Shown here: piece after piece, positions 31,077 through 36,372 of the stretch
Position numbering within the stretch: the first letter of the stretch is position 1
Layout of the letters: each line of letters opens with the position of its first letter
Assembly (NCBI GenBank): GCA_947492135.1
Contig: CANLQR010000012.1
Span: forward strand, 1-36,372
DNA: 36,372 nucleotides
From: Deltaproteobacteria bacterium
GTDB lineage: Bacteria > Myxococcota_A > Polyangia > Nannocystales > Nannocystaceae
Direction: 5' to 3'
Made by a program: the position numbers and the translations under genes
Notes under the pieces: model-generated
The model's input: only the letters and a program-made list of their open reading frames with translations
Database searches by the model: none
What the model was told of the DNA's origin: nothing

Positions 31077-31894
31077 CGGATGCTCACTCTGTATTGATCG
31101 TGGACCTGGAGCTGGCGGACCAGCACGTTGTAGATGGCCTCGCCTGCGACCAGCTCGATGTCGCCATCTGCGTCGGCATCGCTGGTGGCGAAGTCGATGT
31201 TGTCGAATGCTGTTTCAGGCTCGAACGGGTCGACCATGAGGATCTGGAGGCCCAGCGTGACATCGGTGGACTCGTCGACCACGAACTCGGTCTGGTCGGC
31301 GGAGACATCCTCGCTGATCGGCAGGCCGATCACCCGCTTGCCCTCCTCCTCATCGAGGAAGCCGTGGAACGTCCAGGTCTCGCCGGACTTGGTCGCCACC
31401 CCGGCGAGCGCAATGGTGTGACCGATGATGGGGTCGTCGGCGGCGACACCGTCGTCCGCGGTTGCCCGTGTGAACACGAAATTCGCCCCCGAATAGGTTG
31501 CCGCGAGCAGGCTGGCCTCACCCAGAGAGGCGCCGTCGTCGAGCCAGTCGACGACGAACCGGCCGGTGATTTCGCCGGCGATCTCGCCACCCGCGTAGTG
31601 ACCGGGATGGGCGTAGGCAGTGGGGAGCAGCAACTCCCCGAGGCCGTGACCGAGCCGTCCGAGCAACGAACCATGCATCTCACCGCCGCTGGTGAACTCG
31701 ACGTTGTCGAACGCCACCCGCAGCTCGGTGATCTGGACGTGATAGCCCTCGTTGGTATCGAACTCGACGATGCCGTCGCTATCGACGACGACGGGCATGA
31801 TGACGCGCGGAGCCTGTTCGCTATCGCAGGCGATACACAGGGTCCACGACAGGAGCAGGGCGCATGAAGTCGCGCCCCATCGACCGGAGGTCAT
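31073..31894 (-). CDS. Lipoprotein with Asp-rich loop, partner of the EF-hand-like lipoprotein
   Basis: 273 residues from an ATG (AAAGGAA eight bases upstream). Signal ending in CIAC, Cys23, followed by Asp at +2. About 60 residues in, the protein shows FTSGGEMHGSLLGR, then AYAHPGHYAGGEIAGEITG with three closely spaced His/Gly positions, a probable metal site. A second region TSDADADGDIELVAGEA is a type-3/EF-hand-like Asp loop, lacking the final Glu. Strands such as VVVDSDGIVEFDTNEGYHVQIT suggest a beta-sandwich. Related in style to its downstream partner. Expressed after the His-rich gene (72-base gap) and before the EF-hand lipoprotein (four-base overlap). I infer a metal-linked function. 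Confidence 0.8.
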   Translation of the reverse strand: MTSGRWGATSCALLLSWTLCIACDSEQAPRVIMPVVVDSDGIVEFDTNEGYHVQITELRVAFDNVEFTSGGEMHGSLLGRLGHGLGELLLPTAYAHPGHYAGGEIAGEITGRFVVDWLDDGASLGEASLLAATYSGANFVFTRATADDGVAADDPIIGHTIALAGVATKSGETWTFHGFLDEEEGKRVIGLPISEDVSADQTEFVVDESTDVTLGLQILMVDPFEPETAFDNIDFATSDADADGDIELVAGEAIYNVLVRQLQVHDQYRVSIR

Positions 31895-31966
31895 GGGAGA
31901 TTCCTTTGGTGAAATGGTTGATCGGACCCGCAGCGGTTGTGCCGCGCGATGGCCACGAGGAGATGA

Positions 31967-32644
31967 TCAGGCCGTGCAGTCCACGGCGCAGCACCACGTC
32001 GCCACCGGCGGCCCGCGGGCGCGCGGGCAAGGCAGCGCGCGCGTGTTGGGTCGACGGGTGGGAGGGTGCACGCGCGTGAGAACCACGAACGGCGTCTGGG
32101 CGATCGCGGGCGTCGCAGGTGACGGGGAAACTACGGCGATGCCGCGATGCAGCAGCGCGTGCTCACCGTGCGCGGGATCGAGTCGTGACGCGCTTGCGCC
32201 GACTCTGGCATCATCCGCGCCGACGCGATGCTGGACGGTGAGCGAATCGGTCGCGATGACTGCGAGGGCCGGCTCCTCGATCTCGAGGTGGTCCGCCGCA
32301 GATTCGAAAGAAACCTGAAATCCGGCCTCGTGGAGCGCGAATTCGTGGGAATCGGCGTGATCCCGATCGTGGTGCTCGTCGTCGTGCCGGTCGTGCCGGT
32401 CGTGCCGGTCGTGCCGGTGGTGATCGGGCTCGTCGTCGTGTCCGCCGTGCTCGTGGTCGTCGTGGTCGTCGTGTGCCTCAGGCGCGTTGCCAGCCGCGAG
32501 CACACCGTGGGTGTGTGGCGCGAGCACCTGGTGAAATCCCAGATGCAGATTCGGCGCGATCTCGAAGCCCAGCACCCACAACACGAGGCCACACCACGCC
32601 AAGAATCGACGGCGGCTGCGGTCAGCTGGGAACACGGAGAGCAT
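31967..32644 (-). CDS. His-rich anchored envelope protein
   Basis: 225 residues. Near the N-terminus SRRRFL (residues 10-15) matches a Tat-like motif before the hydrophobic segment AWCGLVLWVLGFEIA, which may be a signal or an uncleaved anchor. Next comes HLGFHQVLAPHTHG, then a stretch of about 45 residues (58-105) with some 16 His alternating with Asp/Glu, including a perfect four-fold 9-bp repeat encoding His-Asp-Arg. The C-terminal part is Arg/Pro-rich and ends with two Cys close together and a third (CCAVDC). His/Asp clusters like this bind Zn, Ni, Cu or Co. It diverges from the TonB-dependent receptor (122 bases between starts) and leads the lipoprotein operon. No known family. Confidence 0.76.
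   Translation of the reverse strand: MLSVFPADRSRRRFLAWCGLVLWVLGFEIAPNLHLGFHQVLAPHTHGVLAAGNAPEAHDDHDDHEHGGHDDEPDHHRHDRHDRHDRHDDEHHDRDHADSHEFALHEAGFQVSFESAADHLEIEEPALAVIATDSLTVQHRVGADDARVGASASRLDPAHGEHALLHRGIAVVSPSPATPAIAQTPFVVLTRVHPPTRRPNTRALPCPRARGPPVATWCCAVDCTA
32381..32416 (+). repeat. 9-bp in-frame tandem repeat, 4 copies
   Basis: Four perfect GTCGTGCCG units (plus strand), encoding repeated His-Asp-Arg on the minus strand in the His-rich protein. Copy-number variation would tune the number of metal-binding His without shifting the frame. Confidence 0.85.
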
Positions 32645-32766
32645 CCAAGGACGTCGCGGGCCAAGAGTAGCGCACCACGGCTCAATCCTCTACGAGCCGC
32701 GAGGGCCGCGGGATCGACGTCGGCGATCCAGTTCCAGCGGGGTCGCGTATACGGGACGGCCGCCCG
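32645..32766. promoter_or_regulatory. Divergent control region, His-rich gene / TonB receptor
   Basis: 122 bases between the ATG at 32644 (minus) and the GTG at 32767 (plus). It must drive both genes. I see no Fur- or Zur-like AT-rich palindrome; a short GTATAC and GC-rich stretches are the only features. Metal control is therefore inferred from the genes, not from a visible box. Confidence 0.3.
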
Positions 32767-34878
32767 GTGATCTCCGCACTCTCTTTGCGACGGCCGTGGT
32801 GCGCTGCGGCGCTGGGCGCGGTGCTCGGTCTTGTTCTGGCGACGCCTGTCGCAGCCTCGCCATTCGCCGTGGTCCATCCCGTCGAACCGGATGAGGACGA
32901 CGACTCCGAGCAGGGAGCCGTGCGTCTGGTCAAGGTTCGGACCCGCAGCGATGGTCTGACCGCCTCGGGCCGACGCATCGGCTCCGATCAGATCGCGACC
33001 ACGCCACGGCGTAGCGCCGAGGACCTGCTGCGCATGGTGCCGGGCCTGCTGATCGTGCAGCACGGCAACCAGGGCAAGGGCTATCAGTTCTACGTGCGCG
33101 GCTTCGACGCGGTGCACGGGTCTGACATCGAGTTCAAGGTCGGGGACGTTCCCGTCAACGAGCCCTCGAACGTGCATGCGCACGGCTATCTCGACCTGGC
33201 CTGGATCATCCCCGAGGTGGTCTTGCAGATCGATGCGCACAAGGGGGCTTTCCGTCTCGATCAAGGCAACTTTGCCACCGCGGCGAGCATTCGCTACGGG
33301 CTCGGCGTGCCCAAGAAGCTCCGCGGGACGCGGGTTTCGTACGAGGTTGGGTCGACCAATCGCCACCGCGTCGCCATCGTGCACGCGCCACGCGCTCGCG
33401 GAGAGGAGACCTTCATCGCCGCCGAGGTGCTCACCGACAATGGCTACGGCGAGAACCGCAAGGCCCGACGGGTGTCGGCGATGGGTCAGATGCGAATGTG
33501 GGAGCGCGACGGCTGGGCCCTCGACGCGCTCGCCACGGCGTACGGCGCCGACTTCGGCATGCCCGGCACGATCCGGCTCGACGAGGTCAAGTCCGGTAGG
33601 GTCGAGTTTTACGACGCGTATACCGACAACACCGGCGGCAAGTCCGAGCGCTCGATCGCGGCGCTTCACTTTGGCGGCGCCTCCGAGCAAAACCGGCTGT
33701 CCACCACGCTCTGGGCCCAGGGCCGCAGGCTGCGGCTCGACGAGAACTACACGGGGTACCTGCTCGATCCGATCCGCGGCGATCGACACCAACAGCGCCA
33801 AGACTCCGCCGCGTTGGGGGTTTCGCTCGACTACGAGCGGCAGCTCAGCGACACCGCCGCGCTGCGCATCGTGGGCTCGTGGCGCGGCGATGCGATCGAT
33901 CAAGGCCAGGACGAGGTTCTGGACAACGGCGCGATCTGGACGAGCTCGCGCGACCTCGGGATCCTCCAGCAGAGCTTCGGCCTCGCCCCGGGCCTGCGTC
34001 TCACGCCGCGAAAGTGGTTGCTCGTCGACGGCGGCCTGCGCTTCGACGCCTACGACGGCCAGGTTCGGGATCGCCTGCAGCCCCAAGGCGCGCAGGAGTA
34101 CTCGGGCACGCTGGTGCAGCTGTCGCCGCGACTGAGCACGCGGTTCACGATTCGCGAGCGCTGGCAGTTGTTCGCCGCCTACGGCCGTGGCTTTCGCACG
34201 CCCGAAGCCCGTGCGTTCACCCTGCCGCCGGCCCCACCCGAGAACGCCGACCTCTCGACGTTCGCGGGCGGAAAGCCGTTGATGACCACGACCGACAACG
34301 TCGAGCTTGGCGCCCGCGTCCAGCCCAGCGAGTTGTTCGACCTCGGCGCCGCCATGTTCGGGATCTGGATCGGTCGCGAGAGCCTGTTCGACCACGTCTC
34401 GGGGTTCAATGTCGAGCTCGGTGGGACCCGCAGGCTCGGCATCGAGGCCGACCTGCAGATCCACCCGACTCGCTGGCTCGATCTGGGCGTCGACGTGACC
34501 GCGGTACGCGGACGCTTCGTCGACAGCGACGGCCCGATTCCCGGCGCGCCGCCGCTGTTTGTTCAGCTGCAGGCCGCGCTCAATCACCCCAAGGGATTTC
34601 GCGCCGGGTTCCGGTGGTTCGTACTCGGCCCGCGACCGCTGACGTACGGGGCGACCGCCGGTGCGGCCACGGTGATGGACCTGTCGGCGGGCTATCGCAT
34701 GAAGCGGTTGCAGCTCGATCTCGCCATCGACAATGTTCTGGGCTCGCGTTGGCGCGAAGGCGAATACAACTTCGCGTCGTCGTGGGATCGCAGCGAACGG
34801 CCCAGCCAGATCCCAGCGATTCACTTTGTCGCCGGACCACCGACGATGGCGCGACTCAGCGCGACCGTGTTTTTGTGA
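32767..34878 (+). CDS. TonB-dependent outer-membrane receptor
   Basis: 703 residues from a GTG. Signal MISALSLRRPWCAAALGAVLGLVL... cleaved near AAS. Plug: RSAEDLLRMVPGLLIVQHGNQGKGYQFYVRGFDA, with the hallmark PGLLIVQH and VRGF, then DIEFKVGDVPVNEP and IDAHKGAFRLDQGNFATAASIRYG. Barrel from about 190 to the terminal Phe-Leu, with many SY/RG turns; a late KRLQLDLAIDNVLGSRWREGEYNF element is typical. It imports a ligand across the outer membrane using ExbBD/TonB energy, which are not encoded here. Ligand unknown. It diverges from the His-rich protein/lipoprotein operon, so metal or metallophore uptake is the best inference. An acidic EPDEDDD stretch near the mature start may hold the TonB box. 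Confidence 0.92.
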   Translation: MISALSLRRPWCAAALGAVLGLVLATPVAASPFAVVHPVEPDEDDDSEQGAVRLVKVRTRSDGLTASGRRIGSDQIATTPRRSAEDLLRMVPGLLIVQHGNQGKGYQFYVRGFDAVHGSDIEFKVGDVPVNEPSNVHAHGYLDLAWIIPEVVLQIDAHKGAFRLDQGNFATAASIRYGLGVPKKLRGTRVSYEVGSTNRHRVAIVHAPRARGEETFIAAEVLTDNGYGENRKARRVSAMGQMRMWERDGWALDALATAYGADFGMPGTIRLDEVKSGRVEFYDAYTDNTGGKSERSIAALHFGGASEQNRLSTTLWAQGRRLRLDENYTGYLLDPIRGDRHQQRQDSAALGVSLDYERQLSDTAALRIVGSWRGDAIDQGQDEVLDNGAIWTSSRDLGILQQSFGLAPGLRLTPRKWLLVDGGLRFDAYDGQVRDRLQPQGAQEYSGTLVQLSPRLSTRFTIRERWQLFAAYGRGFRTPEARAFTLPPAPPENADLSTFAGGKPLMTTTDNVELGARVQPSELFDLGAAMFGIWIGRESLFDHVSGFNVELGGTRRLGIEADLQIHPTRWLDLGVDVTAVRGRFVDSDGPIPGAPPLFVQLQAALNHPKGFRAGFRWFVLGPRPLTYGATAGAATVMDLSAGYRMKRLQLDLAIDNVLGSRWREGEYNFASSWDRSERPSQIPAIHFVAGPPTMARLSATVFL

Positions 34879-34914
34879 CGAGGCGCGCCGCGATTCGGGT
34901 GTAGCCTCCCGGCA

Positions 34915-35385
34915 ATGCGAAAGCTCGCCCTCGCTGCAGGCCTCATCTCGGGTTGTCGCACAGCGGCGCCCGCCGAGCCCACCGTGATCGCGGTGCCTGC
35001 ACACCGCGAGTCTCTGACGATCGAAGCGCTCGCGTGGCTGGTCGGCGACTGGCAAGCCCAAGACGCGGCGCCGGTGGGTGAACGATGGACGCGCGAGCAA
35101 GATCGCCTCGTGGGTGTGGGCTACACGATCACGGCAGGCGAGCCCACGCAGACCGAGGCCATGGAGATCCGCGAACGCGAGGGCGGCCTGGTGTACATCG
35201 CGTCACCGGTCGGGCAAGCGCGCACAGAGTTCGCGATCGGCGAAGCCGACGCCCACCACTTCGTCGCCGTCAACCCGAGCCACGACTTTCCCCAGCGCAT
35301 CGAGTACCGGCTCGAGGAGCGCCGGATTCGAGCGCTGGTGTCCGCCGGGGATCGGGGCTTCGAGTTGCTGCTGGTCGCGCAGTGA
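34915..35385 (+). CDS. DUF6265-like lipoprotein
   Basis: 156 residues from an ATG, 36 bases after the TonB-receptor stop. Signal MRKLALAAGLISGC with lipobox ISGC. The rest matches the DUF6265 pattern in order: LAWLVGDWQAQ, RWTREQDRLVGVGYT, EAMEIREREGGLVYIASPVGQARTEF, FVAVNPSHDFPQRIEYRL. These are small beta-barrel proteins of unknown function, often lipoproteins. Co-transcription with the receptor is possible because of the short gap. Complete length, no obvious damage. Confidence 0.82.
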   Translation: MRKLALAAGLISGCRTAAPAEPTVIAVPAHRESLTIEALAWLVGDWQAQDAAPVGERWTREQDRLVGVGYTITAGEPTQTEAMEIREREGGLVYIASPVGQARTEFAIGEADAHHFVAVNPSHDFPQRIEYRLEERRIRALVSAGDRGFELLLVAQ

Positions 35386-35584
35386 TACGACGCGTCGTTG
35401 GGGCCCAGGCCTATCCGCGGGAGGCGAATACGGTGAGGTGCGCTCGGGCCGCGATTCGCACGGTGTATTTTCTACAGATCTTGCCAATGTACACCGACCC
35501 AAAAGAGAAGCGGGTCGGAACAGGCGGACCATGTCGGGACAAAAACTCAGGCTGTGGGTCGTGTAACTGGTTGTCGGGTTTGCG

Positions 35585-35857
35585 ATGGGCGTGTCGGGTC
35601 CGCTCGCAGTGTCGTGCACCGGCGACTCGCCGCGAGCGATCTGCCTGCAAGAGACCCGCTCGTGCGGACTCGACTCCGGCAACGAATGCGATGAGGCAGA
35701 CGAGTGCATTCCTGCCGAGGCTTTCGACGCCGACGCGGTCACCGACTGCGAGGACGGGCAGTGTGTGTGGGACTGCTCGGGTGGCGAGGCCTGTCCATCA
35801 GGTTGGCGCTGCGTCGAGCAACAGCGAACCCTGGGCGAACTGATCTCGGGCTGCTAA
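35585..35857 (+). CDS. Cys-rich small lipoprotein; signal region interrupted
   Basis: 90 residues from the ATG at 35585. The mature part has about 12 Cys in a small acidic domain (SGNECDEADECIPAEAF, CEDGQCVWDCSGGEACPSGWRC). A lipobox-like LAVSC is present, but from this ATG the signal is short and lacks basic residues. In the same frame, an ATG at 35531 begins MSGQKLRLWVV, then a TAA at 35564, then LVVGFAMGVSGPLAVSC: joined, these make an ideal lipoprotein signal. The gene therefore looks like a full ORF broken by one stop codon, or one that restarts at 35585. Sequencing error cannot be excluded. Confidence 0.5.
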   Translation: MGVSGPLAVSCTGDSPRAICLQETRSCGLDSGNECDEADECIPAEAFDADAVTDCEDGQCVWDCSGGEACPSGWRCVEQQRTLGELISGC

Positions 35858-35919
35858 AGGCGCCTGGTCGGCGCCGCAGGTGCGCGATTGATGACGATGT
35901 GCGATGCTTCCCGACGGTC

Positions 35920-36372
35920 GTGGGGTCGAGTTCGCCAGGGTTACCCTCGAGCGGCGCCGCGGGCGGGCGCGGCCACTCCGCGGCGCCGTTGATCGGAGAC
36001 CGCTATCGATTGCTGCACAGCCTCGGTCGTGGCGGCATGGGCGAGGTCTTTCACGCCCACGACGAACGCAGCGGCCGCGATGTCGCGCTCAAGCGTTTTC
36101 GCTTGGGTCTCGACCAGACCGACGACGTGCTGCGTTTTCGTCGCGAGTTTCATACGCTCGCGCGGCTCCGACACCCGCGCATCGTCGAGGCCTACGACTT
36201 CGGTTTCGACGACGAGCGGCCCTACTACACGATGGAGCTGCTCGACGGGCAGGACTTCGGCGATCTCGCCCCGCTCGACTGGCGACGCGCCTGTGCCCTG
36301 CTGCGCGACATCGCCTCGGCGCTGGCGTTCTTGCACGCGCGCTCGCTGCTGCATCGGGACATCGCGCCGCGC
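35920..36372 (+). CDS. Hanks-type Ser/Thr protein kinase, 3' end beyond the window
   Basis: 151 codons from the GTG at 35920 to the window edge (GTG 35899 also in frame). After a 25-residue Ser/Gly/Pro tail, the kinase domain begins GDRYRLLHSLGRGGMGEVFHA (Gly-rich loop, G36-G41) and VALKRF with the ATP-binding Lys58; the alphaC Glu lies in REFHTLARLRHPRIV. The hinge reads YYTMELLDGQDF, and the last visible residues are the catalytic loop LLHRDIAPR. The usual Lys two after the catalytic Asp (HRDLKxxN) is Ala here, as in tyrosine-kinase-like loops and several myxobacterial kinases I recall. The sensor and C-lobe are not visible, so activity cannot be judged. Confidence 0.9.
   Translation, partial: MGSSSPGLPSSGAAGGRGHSAAPLIGDRYRLLHSLGRGGMGEVFHAHDERSGRDVALKRFRLGLDQTDDVLRFRREFHTLARLRHPRIVEAYDFGFDDERPYYTMELLDGQDFGDLAPLDWRRACALLRDIASALAFLHARSLLHRDIAPR

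Noticed and set aside
32131-35100. 989-codon minus-strand open frame
   Set aside because: Antisense of the TonB receptor, whose plus-strand protein has plug and barrel motifs; the long frame results from high GC.
1-36372. tRNA, rRNA, CRISPR, integrase or transposase
   Set aside because: Looked for and not seen; the tandem repeats have no spacers, and no transposase or integrase motif appears in any frame.

Overview
The window is high-GC DNA (third codon positions almost all G or C; many GTG and TTG starts). It carries an unusual number of secreted or lipidated proteins in which a lipobox cysteine is followed by a Ser/Thr/Asp/Gly-rich linker, plus Hanks-type kinases, an ECF-like sigma/FecR pair, GYF and AgmX/PglI-type domains and disulfide-rich lipoproteins. 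This is the style of a myxobacterium (Myxococcota), most likely of the Nannocystis/Enhygromyxa/Plesiocystis side. That placement is inferred from protein style; no rRNA or other marker is present. I see no rRNA, tRNA, CRISPR array, insertion sequence or complete prophage.

Layout. 1-4.8 kb, minus strand: a DUF4838/alpha-glucuronidase-like lipoprotein (cut by the window start), a Tat-exported PhoX/DUF839 protein, a secreted orphan and a small orphan. 5.1-6.1 kb, plus: a small orphan and a Cys-rich lipoprotein. 6.3-8.4 kb: divergent proC and an Old Yellow Enzyme-type flavin oxidoreductase. 8.6-11.8 kb is a rearranged accessory patch: a kinase gene cut off after its first 76 codons, a Cys-rich lipoprotein and a broken fragment of a second copy, a small Cys-rich ORF, and a two-gene nucleotidyltransferase module that looks like a toxin-antitoxin pair with its own inverted repeat. 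11.8-18.1 kb: a beta-propeller-like lipoprotein, a barrel-like protein/sigma factor/FecR-TPR operon, a lectin-fold-like lipoprotein and a TPR protein. 18.5-22.1 kb, minus: a probable envelope-modification operon of sulfotransferase, UbiA-type prenyltransferase and a GT-C-like membrane glycosyltransferase, the last two coupled by a GTGA overlap. 22.1-25.7 kb: four lipoproteins, two of them an ATGA-coupled pair (amidotransferase-like fold plus redoxin). 25.8-30.2 kb, minus: a lipoprotein, a SUKH-like protein, a double-GYF membrane protein, an AgmX/PglI-type lipoprotein and a small membrane protein. 30.3-34.9 kb: a probable metal-acquisition locus, with a TonB-dependent receptor diverging from a His-rich anchored protein and two lipoproteins with Asp-rich loops. 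34.9-36.4 kb: a DUF6265 lipoprotein, a Cys-rich ORF with a stop codon in its apparent signal peptide, and the start of a second kinase gene.

The most notable items are the TonB/His-rich/Asp-loop lipoprotein locus, the nucleotidyltransferase pair, the UbiA/GT-C/sulfotransferase operon, and a CACGWC hexamer repeat that occurs at two convergent gene junctions in opposite orientations. Gene decay is visible at 8.6-8.8 kb, 11.5 kb and possibly 35.5 kb.
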